Assembly: GCF_021513175.1 (NCBI RefSeq)
Contig: NZ_CP090953.1
Coordinates: 3,406,501-3,470,500 of the forward strand
Direction: 5' to 3'
Origin: Sphingomonas sp. S2-65
Lineage (GTDB): Bacteria; Pseudomonadota; Alphaproteobacteria; Sphingomonadales; Sphingomonadaceae
Length of the DNA stretch: 64,000 nucleotides
Below, one piece after another: positions 17,801 to 27,472 of the stretch. Made by a program: the position numbers and the translations under genes. A model generated the notes under the pieces. It was not told the origin of the DNA, searched no databases, and worked only from the letters and a program-made list of their open reading frames with translations. Each line of letters starts with the position of its first letter. Position 1 is the stretch's first letter.

Positions 17801-17937
17801 TGATCGTCGGTGTTCAGGTCGGCGGTGGCGGTGGTTTCGGCAACCGGGCCGCCGGTAGTGTTGGCTTCCTGCGACATCGCGGGGACTGCAAACATCGCCG
17901 CGAAACAGGTCGAACTCAGTAGAAGCGCGTTCTTCAT
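14893..17937 (-). CDS. TonB-dependent receptor of the N-glycan locus
   Basis: Predicted 1014-residue outer-membrane receptor, longer than the first one in this window and of the type common in polymer utilization loci of sphingomonads, caulobacters and xanthomonads. Signal peptide MKNALLLSSTCFAAMFAVPA, cleaved after AMSQ. The plug starts IVVTGSRISRPNV and includes RTLVLVDGKRLGTVNGLDAN and LTGGASAVYGSDAVAGVVNF. The barrel ends in GTTINF with a terminal aromatic. I chose the ATG at 17937 because GGGGGAAG lies just before it. It follows the asparaginase gene by 22 bases and ends at a strong terminator. Context argues for import of N-glycans or glycopeptides; the ligand itself is inferred. Confidence 0.88.
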   Translation of the reverse strand: MKNALLLSSTCFAAMFAVPAMSQEANTTGGPVAETTATADLNTDDQSGEGQAIVVTGSRISRPNVAAAAPITSVTSEAIRAQAAVNIEEVLNRIPSIAPDSQQNYQDSDGRQRIKLRNLGFERTLVLVDGKRLGTVNGLDANMIPTALISRVDVLTGGASAVYGSDAVAGVVNFILDNDFEGIQANANYNFYAHENKAGLVSQVASQYGFRQPTTGNAFDGGRVDLSLTAGKKLFDDRFHVSGYVNYRKADLVPFGARETSGCQLTETVKDGPLSCTVSTYTKTGYISPRTGPSSGNAYVNNPNGTRTFVPYSDAVAENPYDGYSFQRADERWNAGGFASFKISDAAEVYANAMWFRDESVNLYPARVLSSSNYSQGAYQLNCANPFLSAAQAATVCGGAAGTSTFVPIELRYRFTGVADQEDRYLNQGVRITGGVRGEFAKGWSYDVGGVYARNRMDTSWATPDWDRVNNALNTVNNNGTISCVNDVANGCVPFDPFSANSATNNSALFNYLLEGTYGTTTTTNTLYNAIATVQGDLGTYGIQSPWAEQGLAIAFGAEFREDQLKSYADANWREQNGGSDSDLSQHVWEGNVEVQAPIAEHKPFADLLQVNGAFRLSKYSSNPNTFSTWKAEAIWAPIPDITFRGSINRAQRAPTVVEAFQASNTSYGRITTAYNDICAPAIVGTTTNAAGQQVPVYGAPAASREACAATGLADNLYGSATLLCPTDVGCTYRAGGFTADPETAYTKTFGVVLKPRFLPGLIVSVDRFMIDLDDSIGYNDYSYFSQGCQQTADPFFCSMFVRNANGTLFSTPGDNPATGFIRQGTTNYYQSKSYGWDFQGQYALPLGAAGRLDFDFAGSLTTLAGAQDAEFLNQRNCVGYFGGAGCSQFIPKWTHNLRTTYTTSDQFFSASLNWRHLGPLTRTSNSGDPTLGWTQAGERETFYRIGAYDYFDLSLNFRVQKSFSFRIAANNILDKTPPILPNSYDIGLSRANTISARYDSLGRQIAFGTTINF

Positions 17938-17959
17938 TACTTCCCCCAATTGGGATGAC

Positions 17960-18982
17960 TTACTTGGTGTTGCCGTGCCCTTTTAGGCTTTCGGCGGCTC
18001 GGACTTGCGTGCTTCCCTGAAGGTCGGTCACGGCAAAGGTGAAGCCGGGCTGGAGCGCGAAGGCGCCCACTTCGCCGCGGCTGTTGATGGCCAGAAAGCC
18101 TACTTGCGCGTCGCGAATGGCGTCGCCGCGCAGCTTGGCGATGTGCAGCACGGCTTCGCGGCACGCGGCCTGGGGCGACATGCCGCCGCGCATCGACGAT
18201 ACGACACGTGCCGATCCGACAATGCGCGTGACTTCCTCGCCTACGCCGGTGGCAGTGGCGGCGCCCACGCCGGCCTCGACGAACAGGCCCGAGCCTGCCT
18301 GCGGCGAATCGCCGACGCGGCCGCGCAGCTTGAACGCCATGCCAGAGGTGGTGCACGCGCCGGCAAGCCGGCCGTCGGGGCCGCAGGCGACCATGCCGAT
18401 CGTGTCATGGTCCAGCGCCGATCCGCGGATGTTCTCGCTGTTCGCGACCGGCTTGTACTTGGCGGTCTTCAGCCATTCGCGCCACGCCTTTTCGGCTTCG
18501 GGCGTCAGCAGCTTGGTCTTTTCGAAACCCTGCTCGAGCGCGAACTGGTGCGCGCCTTCGCCGACCAGGAAGGTGTGCGGGGTCTTCTCCATCACGCGCC
18601 GCGCGACCGAGATCGGGTGCATGAAGTCTTCGAGCGCGGCGACCGCGCCGACATTGCCGCGGTCGTCCATGATGATCGCGTCGAGGGTCACATGGCCATC
18701 GCGGTCCGGATAGCCGGAATAGCCGACCGAGTGGTTCTCGGGGTCCGCTTCGGGAACCCAGGCGCCGACTTCGAGCGCGTCGACCAGGTTGCCGGTCTTC
18801 TTCCACTGGGCATAAGCGGCGGCATTCGCGGCGGCACCGAAATCCCAGGTCGAGACGATCAGCGCTCGTCCCTTGATCGGTGTGGAGGGCTTTGTCTGGG
18901 CTTGGGCGATAGTGGCAGTTGCACCGGCGGCGGCCGCTGCGCCGATCCCCAATGCCAATGCTCCGCGTCGAGACGTGTCCAT
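17960..18982 (-). CDS. N4-(beta-N-acetylglucosaminyl)-L-asparaginase (aspartylglucosaminidase)
   Basis: Predicted 340-residue Ntn-hydrolase that cleaves the GlcNAc-Asn bond, the last step in taking apart an N-glycan. The nucleophile is Thr194 in the self-cleavage motif DHDTIGMV (cut between Asp193 and Thr194). The later stretches CTTSGMAFKLRGRVGDSP and GSGLFVEAGVGAATATG are typical substrate-site segments of the family. MDTSRRGALALGIGAAAAAG is a twin-arginine signal, so the enzyme should act in the periplasm. The start ATG at 18982 has GAGG nine bases before it. It heads a two-gene unit with the TonB-dependent receptor 22 bases downstream. A relative, isoaspartyl peptidase, is less likely given the glycosidase neighbours. 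Confidence 0.9.
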   Translation of the reverse strand: MDTSRRGALALGIGAAAAAGATATIAQAQTKPSTPIKGRALIVSTWDFGAAANAAAYAQWKKTGNLVDALEVGAWVPEADPENHSVGYSGYPDRDGHVTLDAIIMDDRGNVGAVAALEDFMHPISVARRVMEKTPHTFLVGEGAHQFALEQGFEKTKLLTPEAEKAWREWLKTAKYKPVANSENIRGSALDHDTIGMVACGPDGRLAGACTTSGMAFKLRGRVGDSPQAGSGLFVEAGVGAATATGVGEEVTRIVGSARVVSSMRGGMSPQAACREAVLHIAKLRGDAIRDAQVGFLAINSRGEVGAFALQPGFTFAVTDLQGSTQVRAAESLKGHGNTK

Positions 18983-19090
18983 CGATGCAATCCTCAAGGC
19001 TTGGCTGCCTCATGCAGCCTTGAGCCCGGCGCCTACGTCACCCGAACGTCCTCGCCTTGCAACCAGATTGTCACAGGTGAAATATCACTT

Positions 19091-19144
19091 CAATACCAAA
19101 AACGAAATTGGTGCTATCGGACTGTCGCATATTGCATACCAGTG
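19091..19144. promoter_or_regulatory. Candidate GntR/NagR operator cluster before the asparaginase-receptor operon
   Basis: Three TGGT-type half-sites fall in this AT-rich part of the 267-base gap: TTTGGTATTG (minus, 19091-19100), ATTGGTGCTA (plus, 19107-19116) and ACTGGTATGC (minus, 19135-19144). They resemble the half-site of the dre elements bound by NagR/DasR-type GntR regulators. Similar words occur before the other sugar operons here. No other gene or terminator is visible in the rest of the gap. Confidence 0.5.
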
Positions 19145-19249
19145 TCGAAAGATCGGCAGGCGTCGGTCGCCGGCGCAGGGCGCAGCCCCGCGGGCGTCGA
19201 TCCGCTAACTCATGACGCTTCAACGATTAACGCGTGCCGAACTGCGGCT

Positions 19250-21163
19250 TCACTGCTTGGGCGTGAAGCCGCCAATGCCGGCGATCGCCAGGCGAGTGGC
19301 AGATACCGCTGTCTCTGCAAAGGTTATCCGCAGATAGCGTGATGTGCGAGCCCGGTCGAAGACGACGCGCTGGGTAGAGAGGGCATAGGCGATGTTGGAG
19401 AACTCGCCTTTGGCGGCCGGCTCCCAATGCATGCCATCGGCGCTGGTCTCCGCGTCATAGCCGCGGGGCGGCGCCGCACCGGTCATCACCTGGCGCGATG
19501 GCGTCAGGCTGAAACCGGCCAGTTGCGTGGCTGCCCCCAGGTCGACGACGACGCGGGCCGGCTTGCCCGGAGTGGGACTCGGCTGTGCCCAGATCGTGCC
19601 GGCTTCGTTGTCCAGCAGCTTCTCGGCCCCCGGCGCGCTCGCCTCGACGATGCGCCACTTGGTCACGTCGAGCACGGTCGGGTCGGTCGAGACGATCGCC
19701 GGCACCGGCACCGGCGCCACCGACTGGAACAGCGCGAACTCACTGATCGCCGGCGAGGCCGGCGCGGCGAGCACGCGCAGCCGCACCCGGCGCGGCGCGA
19801 TCGGCGCGGGCAGGCGGATGATCCGCTGCGCCGAGATGCACGCGTGTTCGGCCAGCGTCTGCCACTTGCCGCCGATCTCGGCATCTACCGCGAACCGCGT
19901 CACGCGCACGCCGAGCGGCAGATACTCGCGCAGCCGGATCACGTCGAAGCGGGTGCCGGGCTTGAGGTCGAGCGTCAGCGTCGGGTTCGCGACGCCATCG
20001 GGGCTGGCCCAATAGGTTTCGCGATTGCCGTCCAGCACGCGGGCGGGCGCGAAGCCTGCGCGGCTGTGGCTGGCGCTCGCCACTGCGCCCTTGGCGAGGT
20101 CGCGTGCGAAGGTCGCGCGGATCGCGTCGCCGAACGATTTGAGGATCTTGAAGTCCTGGTCCGGAATGCGGCCGCGACGGTCCGGGGGAATGTTCAGGTT
20201 CAGATTGGTGCCGCGCCCGACCGACTCGTCATACAGCCGGATCAGCCGCTCGGGGCTTTTGACCTTGGAGTCCTCGTCGGCGTGATAGAACCAGCCCGGC
20301 CGGATCGACACGTCGGTTTCCGCCGGCCACCAGATCGCGCCGCCGCGCACCCCGGCATTGCCGTTCTTCTGGTCATAGGGCTCGTCGGGCATCGTCGGCC
20401 AGCACGGATCGCCCGCCACGCCGTCCTCATTGCCCACCCAGCGGATGTCGGCGCCCAGCGGATCGAAGGTGCAGGCGTTCGGCTGCAGCTCGTGGACCAG
20501 CGCGACGATCGAGGGCCAGTTGTAATAGCGCGGCGCATCGATCTTCCGCGCCTCGCGCGCGCCGCCATAATAGCCGTCGCCGCCATTGGCGCCGTCGAAC
20601 CACACTTCGAACAGCTCGCCATAGCGGGTGCACAATTCGGTCAGCTGCGCGCGGTAATAGTCGACATAGGCCGGCCGGCCATAGTCGGCATGGTTGCGGT
20701 CCCAGGGCGAGAGGTACAGCCCGAACGGCAGCTTGGCGCGCTTGCACGCGTCGGCCATCTCGCGGACGATGTCGCCCTTGCCGCCTTTGTAGGGGCTGTT
20801 GCGGATGCAATGCTCGGTCAGCAGCGTCGGCCACAGGCAGAAGCCGTCATGATGCTTGGCAGTGAGGATCAGCCCGGTGAGCCCGCCAGCCTTCGCCGCG
20901 GCGACGATCTGGTCGGGGTCGAAGTCGCTGGGGTCGAACAGCTTGGGGCTCTCGTCGCCGAACCCCCATTCCTTGTCGGTGTAGGTGTTGATCGAGAAAT
21001 GGACGAACGCGTATTGCTCGCGCCCATGCCAGCGCCACTGGCGCGGGTGCGGCGTCGCGCCGAACGGCTTGGGGCCAGGCTCGGCGGCGAGCGCGGGGGC
21101 GGCGGGCAGGGCTGCGCCGGCCAGTCCGGTGGCGATCAGCGTGCGCCGGGAAAATGCAGTCAT
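19250..21163 (-). CDS. GH29 alpha-L-fucosidase with two discoidin-like domains
   Basis: Predicted 637-residue exported enzyme. MTAFSRRTLIATGLAGAALP is a Tat-type signal. The GH29 barrel covers about residues 40-350, with VHFSINTYTDKEWGFGDESP, LTAKHHDGFCLWPT and the nucleophile Asp190 in VWFDGANGG. Two beta-sandwich domains follow (about 375-500 and 520-635), each like F5/8 type C/CBM32 modules (VLDGNRETYWASP; LLDNEAGTIWAQP). The start follows GAGGATTTCG. The gene is last in the glycosidase operon, 14 bases after the GH92 gene. In this setting it would remove core or antennary fucose. The linkage (alpha-1,3/4 or 1,6) cannot be settled by eye. Confidence 0.9.
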   Translation of the reverse strand: MTAFSRRTLIATGLAGAALPAAPALAAEPGPKPFGATPHPRQWRWHGREQYAFVHFSINTYTDKEWGFGDESPKLFDPSDFDPDQIVAAAKAGGLTGLILTAKHHDGFCLWPTLLTEHCIRNSPYKGGKGDIVREMADACKRAKLPFGLYLSPWDRNHADYGRPAYVDYYRAQLTELCTRYGELFEVWFDGANGGDGYYGGAREARKIDAPRYYNWPSIVALVHELQPNACTFDPLGADIRWVGNEDGVAGDPCWPTMPDEPYDQKNGNAGVRGGAIWWPAETDVSIRPGWFYHADEDSKVKSPERLIRLYDESVGRGTNLNLNIPPDRRGRIPDQDFKILKSFGDAIRATFARDLAKGAVASASHSRAGFAPARVLDGNRETYWASPDGVANPTLTLDLKPGTRFDVIRLREYLPLGVRVTRFAVDAEIGGKWQTLAEHACISAQRIIRLPAPIAPRRVRLRVLAAPASPAISEFALFQSVAPVPVPAIVSTDPTVLDVTKWRIVEASAPGAEKLLDNEAGTIWAQPSPTPGKPARVVVDLGAATQLAGFSLTPSRQVMTGAAPPRGYDAETSADGMHWEPAAKGEFSNIAYALSTQRVVFDRARTSRYLRITFAETAVSATRLAIAGIGGFTPKQ

Positions 21164-21177
21164 CGAAATCCTCAGGT

Positions 21178-23496
21178 TCAAGCGGGCGTATGGCCGAACG
21201 ACGGCGGCCGGTCGGCAAGCGCGCGGCCGAAGGCGCGGTTGGGCGTACGCGACATGGTGAAGCGCAGCGTGCCGCCCGCGGCGAGGTCGCGGTGCGAGAT
21301 CCAGCTCCTCGTCCATGGCTTCTCGTTCCAGGTCACCGCCGCGACATAGGGCGTGTCCGGCCCGTTCCCCGGCGCCTCGATCACCAGCTTCCTGGTGCCC
21401 AGCTTCAGCGTCGCGCGGGTGAACAGCGGCGATCCGAACACGTACGCCGCCTCCACCGGATCGACCGGATAGAAGCCCAGCGCCGAGAACACGAACCACG
21501 CGCTCATCTGCCCGCAATCGTCGTTGCCGATGATCCCGTCGGGGTCGTTCTTGTACATCTCGGTGCACAGCCGCCGCACCATCGCCTGCGTTTTCCACGC
21601 CGCCCCGGCATAGGCGTACAGGTAAGGCGCATGCTGGTCCGGCTCGTTGCCGTGCGCATATTGCCCCACCAGCCCCGAAATGTCGGGCGGCGCGTTGGCG
21701 GGCAGGGTGGAGGGCGCGGAGAACAGCGCGTCGAGCTTCGCCTCGAACTTCGCGTCGCCGCCCAGATGCGCGATCAGGCCATAGACGTCATGCTGGTTCA
21801 GGAACGTCGCCTGCCAGCCATTCGCCTCGGTATAGTCGCGCCAGTCGGGCTCGGGCATGTGCCCCAACTGGATCGGATCATAGTCCTTCCACCAGCGGCC
21901 ATCGGCGAACTTTGGCCGCGCAAAGCCGATGTTCGGGTCGATCACGTTGCGCCAATTGCCCGATCGCTTGCGCAGCCGCTCGGCGTCCGCCCCCGCGCCG
22001 GCCACCCGCGCCAGCCGCGCCGAGGCCCAGTCGTCATAGGCATATTCCTGCGTCCGGCTGACGCTCTCATTGACCTTGTCGGCCGGCACATAGCCCAGGC
22101 TGTCGTACAGCCTGCGCCCGCGGCTGTTCTCCAGGTCGCGCGCGCCGAAGTCGAAGCTGCGTTTGCGGATCGCCGGCCACGCCGCGGCATAATCGGCCGG
22201 TATCCCCTTGGCCTGCGCCTCGGCGATCGGCACCACCCCGTGCCAGCCGATCATCGTCCCGGTCTCCTTGCCCTGGAGCGGCCACACCAGCGGCCCGAAC
22301 GGCGACTGCGCGGTCTGGCGGATCAGGTCGTCGACCAGCAGCTTGGTCCGCTCGGGCGCCACCAGGGTCAGCAGCGGGTGCACCGCGCGATAGGTGTCCC
22401 ACAGCGAATAGCTGCTGAACGCCGCGCCCTCGGCGGGAACCGCCCGCACCGTGCCGTCGAGCGCGGGGTAGCGGCCATCCACATCCGAAACCAGCGTCGG
22501 CGCCACCTGCGCATGGTACAGCGCCGAGGACAGGATGGTCCGCTGATCCGCGGTCCCCCCTTCGACCTGCACCGCGCCCAGCGCCGCCTTCCACCGCGCC
22601 GAAGCCGCCCCGCGCACCCGGTCGAAGTCCCAATGCCGCGCCTCGGCGTCCAGGTTCGCCCGCGCGCCCGCGGCATCCACTGCCGAGATCCCGCACCGCA
22701 CCACCACCGGCGCCGCCCCGGCATCGTCATAATGCAGCACCGCCTTCAGCCGCTTGCCCGCCGCCCGCGTCGACCCGGCGGGCAGCGCGACATCGCCATC
22801 GCCGACCAGCGTCACTCGGTCCGGCTTGCGCGACAGCTGCATCGCGAAAAAGATCCGCCGTCCCTTGGCCCAGCGGAACACCCGCCGCGTGCCGGTCAGC
22901 GTGCCATCGGCCTCCAGCGCCAGCAGCGCCTCGTCGATCAGCGGCCGCGATCCCGCCCGCTCGAGCACCAGGTGCGACAAGTCGATCAGCAGATGCCCCG
23001 CGCCCTTGGGGAAGCGGTAGCGATGCCACCCCGTCCGCTCGGTCACGGTCAGCTCGGCCTGCACCCCGGTCTCCAGCGCCACCCGGTAATAGCCCGGCTC
23101 GGCATGCTCGCCCGAAAAGCGCTGGCGATACCCCGCGTCGGGGTCTTCCAGCGTGCCGGGCTGCAACTGCACCGGCCCGGCCGAAGGCACCACCAGCACG
23201 TCGAGCATGTCGCCGATCCCAGTGCCCGACAGATGCGTGTGCGAGAACCCCAGGATCGACGTGTCGGTGCGGTAATAGCCCGAGCACGTCTCCCACCTTT
23301 CCACCCCGGTATCGGGGCTCAGCTGCACCATCCCGAACGGCACGGTCGCGCCGGGATAGGTGTGCCCGGTCCCACCCGTGCCGATGAACAGATTGGGTGC
23401 CGCACCCGCCTGCCGCGCCCGCGCGCTGGCCGGCAGGGCAGAGGCAGCGAGCCCGAACGCGCTCGAGGCGAGAAGTTGACGGCGTGTAGGAGTCAC
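21178..23496 (-). CDS. GH92 alpha-mannosidase
   Basis: Predicted 772-residue exported exo-alpha-mannosidase of the calcium-dependent, inverting GH92 family, which trims alpha-1,2 and other mannose links from N-glycans. The signal is [20 protein letters not shown]. Family stretches include [31 protein letters not shown], and near the C-terminus [20 protein letters not shown]. The GTG start at 23496 overlaps the stop of the GH125 gene as GTGA. The usual length of the family is 700-780 residues, so it looks complete. It sits between GH125 and GH29 genes in one transcript. Confidence 0.93.
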   Translation of the reverse strand: MTPTRRQLLASSAFGLAASALPASARARQAGAAPNLFIGTGGTGHTYPGATVPFGMVQLSPDTGVERWETCSGYYRTDTSILGFSHTHLSGTGIGDMLDVLVVPSAGPVQLQPGTLEDPDAGYRQRFSGEHAEPGYYRVALETGVQAELTVTERTGWHRYRFPKGAGHLLIDLSHLVLERAGSRPLIDEALLALEADGTLTGTRRVFRWAKGRRIFFAMQLSRKPDRVTLVGDGDVALPAGSTRAAGKRLKAVLHYDDAGAAPVVVRCGISAVDAAGARANLDAEARHWDFDRVRGAASARWKAALGAVQVEGGTADQRTILSSALYHAQVAPTLVSDVDGRYPALDGTVRAVPAEGAAFSSYSLWDTYRAVHPLLTLVAPERTKLLVDDLIRQTAQSPFGPLVWPLQGKETGTMIGWHGVVPIAEAQAKGIPADYAAAWPAIRKRSFDFGARDLENSRGRRLYDSLGYVPADKVNESVSRTQEYAYDDWASARLARVAGAGADAERLRKRSGNWRNVIDPNIGFARPKFADGRWWKDYDPIQLGHMPEPDWRDYTEANGWQATFLNQHDVYGLIAHLGGDAKFEAKLDALFSAPSTLPANAPPDISGLVGQYAHGNEPDQHAPYLYAYAGAAWKTQAMVRRLCTEMYKNDPDGIIGNDDCGQMSAWFVFSALGFYPVDPVEAAYVFGSPLFTRATLKLGTRKLVIEAPGNGPDTPYVAAVTWNEKPWTRSWISHRDLAAGGTLRFTMSRTPNRAFGRALADRPPSFGHTPA

Positions 23497-24914
23497 AGGG
23501 TTTCCGCCAGCAGCTTGGGCCGAGTGTCGGCCAGGTGGACGATCAGCTCGCCGAACAGGCCATTGGCCCAGGCGAACCATTCGCGGGTGAACTTGCTCGG
23601 ATCATCATGGTCGACCGCTTCGTGAATGAAGCCCGTCCCGCCATCGCTGTCGCGGATCATGCGCAGGCATTGCCGGATCGTCGCGTCGTCGCTCGACGAC
23701 AATGCCCGCATCACCAGCGACATCGGCCACACCTGGCCCAGCCCGACATGCGGCCCGCCAATCCCCTCGACCACGCGCCCGCGCGACCAATAGGGATTGT
23801 GCTCGCTCCACGCCGCCGCGGCGGTGCGCTGGAAAAGCGGATCGCTCGCCGGCAGGCACCCCAGATAGGCCAGCGCCGAAAGCGACGGCACATTGGCGTC
23901 GTCCATGAAGATCGCGTTGCCATAGCCGTCGACTTCGAACGGGATGACCTCGCTGCCATCGGGCAGCCGCATCCGCGCGTACTTGCGCAGCGCCGCGTCC
24001 ACTTCGTCGGCGAGCGCCACTGCGTCCGCCGCCAGCGCCGCATCGCCACGCGCGGCGTCCGCCACCACCGCCAGCTCGCGCAACGCGGTCACTGCGAAGT
24101 AATTGGACGGAATCAGGAACGGATACACGCACGCGTCGTCCGAAGGGCGGAAGCCCGAATGGATCAGCCCCACCGGCCGTGTCGGCGCGCCATAGCCGTC
24201 GAGCATCAGCGATTCGCCGGGGATGTTGCTCTTGCGCTGGAAGCGATACGGCCCCTTGCCGTCCTTCCGCTGCTGCTCGCGGAACGTCGCGATGCTCAGC
24301 CGCGCGGCTTGTGCCCAGCGCACGTCGAATGGCGTCTTGTCACGCGTCGCCTGCCAATAGCCATGCGCCAGCCGCATCGGATAGCATAGCGAATCCACTT
24401 CCCACTTCCGCTCGGCAACGCCCGGCTTGAGCGGGAAGCGGTCGTCCAGCGACCAGCTCAGATTGGTCTTGGCGGTCGGGTCCTCCATGAACGCGTTGGC
24501 GTACGGATCGATCAGGATCGACCGCGACTGGCGCGCGATCAGCCCGTGGTAGAGCCGCCGCAGATCGGCGTCCCCCTTGGCCAGATGCAGATACGGCTTC
24601 ACCTGCGCCGAGCTGTCGCGCAGCCACAGCGCGTTGATGTCGCCGGTCCGCACGAACGCGTCGGGCGCGCCGTCGATCGTCCGCATCGCCACGGTGGTGT
24701 CCAGTGTGTTGGGATAGCAATTCCCGAACATCCAGCGCAGCTTGGGATCGCCGATCTTCAGCGACACCCGCACGATCTCGCGCTCGACCGACTTGCTGAC
24801 GAACTTGCGCGCGCTAGGCTCCGGGCGGTTGCTGGCGAACGCGGTCGTCTGCGCAAAGGCGGGCGCTGCGGCGAGCGCGAGCCCGGCGCCCATGATCCCA
24901 CGGCGGTCTATCAC
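23493..24914 (-). CDS. GH125 exo-alpha-1,6-mannosidase
   Basis: Predicted 473-residue metal-independent inverting exo-mannosidase (alpha-1,6 preferred). A short export signal ([20 protein letters not shown], cut after AQ) precedes the (alpha/alpha)6 barrel. The conserved [14 protein letters not shown] lies at residues 91-104, with further family stretches [20 protein letters not shown] and [20 protein letters not shown]. The GTG start at 24914 overlaps the GH3 stop by four bases (GTGA), and its own stop overlaps the GH92 start. It would act on the alpha-1,6 branch left after GH92 trimming. Confidence 0.92.
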   Translation of the reverse strand: MIDRRGIMGAGLALAAAPAFAQTTAFASNRPEPSARKFVSKSVEREIVRVSLKIGDPKLRWMFGNCYPNTLDTTVAMRTIDGAPDAFVRTGDINALWLRDSSAQVKPYLHLAKGDADLRRLYHGLIARQSRSILIDPYANAFMEDPTAKTNLSWSLDDRFPLKPGVAERKWEVDSLCYPMRLAHGYWQATRDKTPFDVRWAQAARLSIATFREQQRKDGKGPYRFQRKSNIPGESLMLDGYGAPTRPVGLIHSGFRPSDDACVYPFLIPSNYFAVTALRELAVVADAARGDAALAADAVALADEVDAALRKYARMRLPDGSEVIPFEVDGYGNAIFMDDANVPSLSALAYLGCLPASDPLFQRTAAAAWSEHNPYWSRGRVVEGIGGPHVGLGQVWPMSLVMRALSSSDDATIRQCLRMIRDSDGGTGFIHEAVDHDDPSKFTREWFAWANGLFGELIVHLADTRPKLLAETL

Positions 24915-27472
24915 TTCGGCAGCTCCTGCGCTTCGCCGCTCAGCGTGAAGTCGGCCCATTGCCCCGGCGCGGTGCCCGGCTGGCCACCGCCAACCCACAG
25001 CCGGTACGCACCCGGCACCACCCGCCGCGTGCCGTCACGCGCCACCGTGCTGATGCTGCGGGAATCGAGCGTGAAGCGCAGCGTCGACGCCTTGCCCGGC
25101 TTGAGCGCCACCCGGCGGAAGCCGGCCAGCGCGCGCTGGAGCACCGGCGTGGTCATGCCCGCGCCCTGGCCCTTGGGCGGCACCAGATAGGCCTGCACCA
25201 CCTCTTCGCCCGCCCGCGCGCCGCTGTTGCGCACGCGCACGCTGACTTCGACCGGCGCCGCCGTGCTGCCCGCTCGGGCGCTCAGCGCATCATAGGCGAA
25301 ACTGGTATAGCTCAGCCCGTGGCCGAAGCCCCATAGCGGCGTGCCGGTGAAGAAGCGGTAGGTCCGCTCCTTCATGCCGTAATCGACGAACGCCGGCAGG
25401 TCCGATGCGGACTTGTAGAAGGTCACCGGCAATCGGCCCGAGGGATTGTTGAGCCCGGCCAGCGTCTCGGCGATCGCCGTGCCGCCGGATTCGCCGGGAT
25501 ACCAGGCCGCGAGGATCGCATCGGCCATTGCCGGATCGACCGACACCGCGCTGCCGCTGGTCAGCACCACCACCACCGGCTTGCCGGTGTCGCGCAGCGC
25601 TTGCAGCAGACGTTGTTGTGCGAAGGGCAGGGTGATCTCGGTCCGGTCGCCGCCGACAAAGCCGGGCACCGTCACTTGCAGCGCCTCGCCCTCCAGGTCC
25701 GGCGACAGGCCAAGCACCGCGACCACAACATCGGACTCCTTTGCCGCGCTCACCGCCTGGGCGAGCAACGGTTCGGCGGGCGGCAGCCAGAGCAGGCGAA
25801 GCCCCTCATCCTCGCCGGCATGGTCGATCTCCATGCGAAACGCATGGCGGCGGCCGTCCGTCGTGAACGGCACTTCCACCCGCGCCTTGCCCAGCAGGCC
25901 TTCGTGCAGCGGCTTGCCGTCGATCCACAGCCGCACGCTGTCATGCGTCTTGCAGTCCTTCCAGCACGCCGGAATGTCGATCGCCAGCGTATAGCGCCCG
26001 GGTCCCGGCGGCACGATCTCGCCCGACCAGCGCACTGCGAAGCCCTTGGGATCGAGCCCGTCGAGCGGCGCGGCGCGCGTATAGTTGAAGTCGATCCGGC
26101 GGTCCTGCCGCACGCTGACCGGGGTGCCGGTCACCGTCGGGCTGGCGAAATACTCGCCCTTCAGTCCCGGCTTGCCGTTGGCCATGAATGCGGTTTCGGG
26201 CATCACCACCGGCGCGCCATCGGCGAGCACGGATCCCTGCGCATAAAGTATGTTTGCCGCGTCGAATTGGCGGCGCATGCCGTCCAGCGGCGTCACCGGC
26301 GCCTTGGCGGTGCCGTGATAATTGCCCTCCAGCACGCCCAGGTCGTCGGCGTCGGCGCCGACCACCGCAATGCGGCTGCCCGCCTTGAGCGGCAGCCGGT
26401 CGGCATCGTTCTTCAGCAGCACGATCGCCTTGCGCGCGGCATCCAGCGCCAGCGCGCGGTTGGCCGGCGTACCGACTTCGCTCGGGCGAATGCGGTTCCA
26501 CGGGCTGGTCGCGCCCAGGATCGTGCCCAGCGCCTGCCGCGCCGCCAGCGACCGGGTCAGTGCGGTGTCGACCTCGGCCTCGCTCACCAGCCCGCGCGCG
26601 ACCGCCTGGGGCAGCGCGGCGAAGGTGTTGCCGCAGTTCAGGTCGTTGCCGCCCTTGATCGCCGCTGCGGAGGCCGCCGCGCCGTCCAGCCGGTAATGGT
26701 GGAACATGTGGATGTTCGCCACCGCGTCGCAGTCCGACACGGTGAAGCCGTTAAAGCCCCAGTCGGTGCGCAACCGCGTGACCATCAGCTCGGGCAGCGC
26801 GCACGCCGGCACGCCGTGGATCGAATTGTACGCGCACATCAGCGATCGCGCCTTGCCCTCGGTGATCGCCAGCCGGAAGGCGGGAAGGTAGGTCGATTCC
26901 AGGTCCTGCGGGCTGGGATCGACGTCGAAGCCGTCGCGCCCGGCCTCGGGGCCGCTATGCACCGCGAAATGCTTGGGGGTGGCGATGACCTTGGGGTATT
27001 TCGGATCGGGTCCCTGCAGCCCGCGGATGAACGCGACGCCCAGATGCCCCGTCAGATACGGGTCCTCGCCATAGGTCTCCTGGCCACGGCCCCAGCGCGG
27101 ATCGCGGAAGATGTTGATGTTGGGCGACCAGATCGTCAGCCCTTCGTAAATCCGCCGGTCGGCGTTCAGCGGCCGGGCATTGAACTTCGCCCGCGCCTCG
27201 GTGGCGACCACGTTGCCCACCTTGCCAATCAGGTCGACGTCCCAGGTCGCGGCCAGCCCGATTGCCTGCGGGAACACCGTGGCGTGGCCGTTGCGGGCTA
27301 GGCCGTGCAGGCCCTCGTTCCACCAATCGAACGCCGGCAGCCCGGCTTCCTTGTCGGCGGGAGCGGTGCTTTGCAGCTGCGCGGCCTTCTCCTCGATCGT
27401 CATCGTCGCGATCGCCTTGGCGAGCGCGTCGGGGTCGGGCTCGGCGGCGGCGAGAAGCAGGAACGGGATCAT
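24911..27472 (-). CDS. GH3 beta-glycosidase with PA14 domain (beta-xylosidase/glucosidase type)
   Basis: Predicted 853-residue multidomain GH3 enzyme. The N-terminal barrel has PKHFA (Lys167, His168) and the nucleophile Asp247 in [15 protein letters not shown]14-like insert (about residues 440-570, [12 protein letters not shown] to [13 protein letters not shown]) lies within the second domain, followed by a fibronectin III-like end. The hydrophobic N-terminus [10 protein letters not shown] is short for a signal peptide, so export is likely but not sure. The SDCDA form is frequent in beta-xylosidase-like members, which would suit plant N-glycan core xylose; glucosidase activity remains possible. 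It overlaps both neighbours by four bases (ATGA upstream, GTGA downstream). Confidence 0.9.
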   Translation of the reverse strand: MIPFLLLAAAEPDPDALAKAIATMTIEEKAAQLQSTAPADKEAGLPAFDWWNEGLHGLARNGHATVFPQAIGLAATWDVDLIGKVGNVVATEARAKFNARPLNADRRIYEGLTIWSPNINIFRDPRWGRGQETYGEDPYLTGHLGVAFIRGLQGPDPKYPKVIATPKHFAVHSGPEAGRDGFDVDPSPQDLESTYLPAFRLAITEGKARSLMCAYNSIHGVPACALPELMVTRLRTDWGFNGFTVSDCDAVANIHMFHHYRLDGAAASAAAIKGGNDLNCGNTFAALPQAVARGLVSEAEVDTALTRSLAARQALGTILGATSPWNRIRPSEVGTPANRALALDAARKAIVLLKNDADRLPLKAGSRIAVVGADADDLGVLEGNYHGTAKAPVTPLDGMRRQFDAANILYAQGSVLADGAPVVMPETAFMANGKPGLKGEYFASPTVTGTPVSVRQDRRIDFNYTRAAPLDGLDPKGFAVRWSGEIVPPGPGRYTLAIDIPACWKDCKTHDSVRLWIDGKPLHEGLLGKARVEVPFTTDGRRHAFRMEIDHAGEDEGLRLLWLPPAEPLLAQAVSAAKESDVVVAVLGLSPDLEGEALQVTVPGFVGGDRTEITLPFAQQRLLQALRDTGKPVVVVLTSGSAVSVDPAMADAILAAWYPGESGGTAIAETLAGLNNPSGRLPVTFYKSASDLPAFVDYGMKERTYRFFTGTPLWGFGHGLSYTSFAYDALSARAGSTAAPVEVSVRVRNSGARAGEEVVQAYLVPPKGQGAGMTTPVLQRALAGFRRVALKPGKASTLRFTLDSRSISTVARDGTRRVVPGAYRLWVGGGQPGTAPGQWADFTLSGEAQELPK

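Noticed and set aside
14647..17922. A 1091-codon open frame on the plus strand
   Set aside because: It is fully antisense to the TonB-dependent receptor, whose protein has clear plug and barrel motifs. The plus-strand product is Arg/Val/Ala-rich with no family motif, as expected from GC-rich codon bias.
21154..23625. An 823-codon open frame on the plus strand
   Set aside because: Antisense to the GH92 gene; composition is Arg/Pro/His-rich and no motif is seen.
25601..27301. A 566-codon open frame on the plus strand
   Set aside because: Antisense to the GH3 gene, with shadow composition only.
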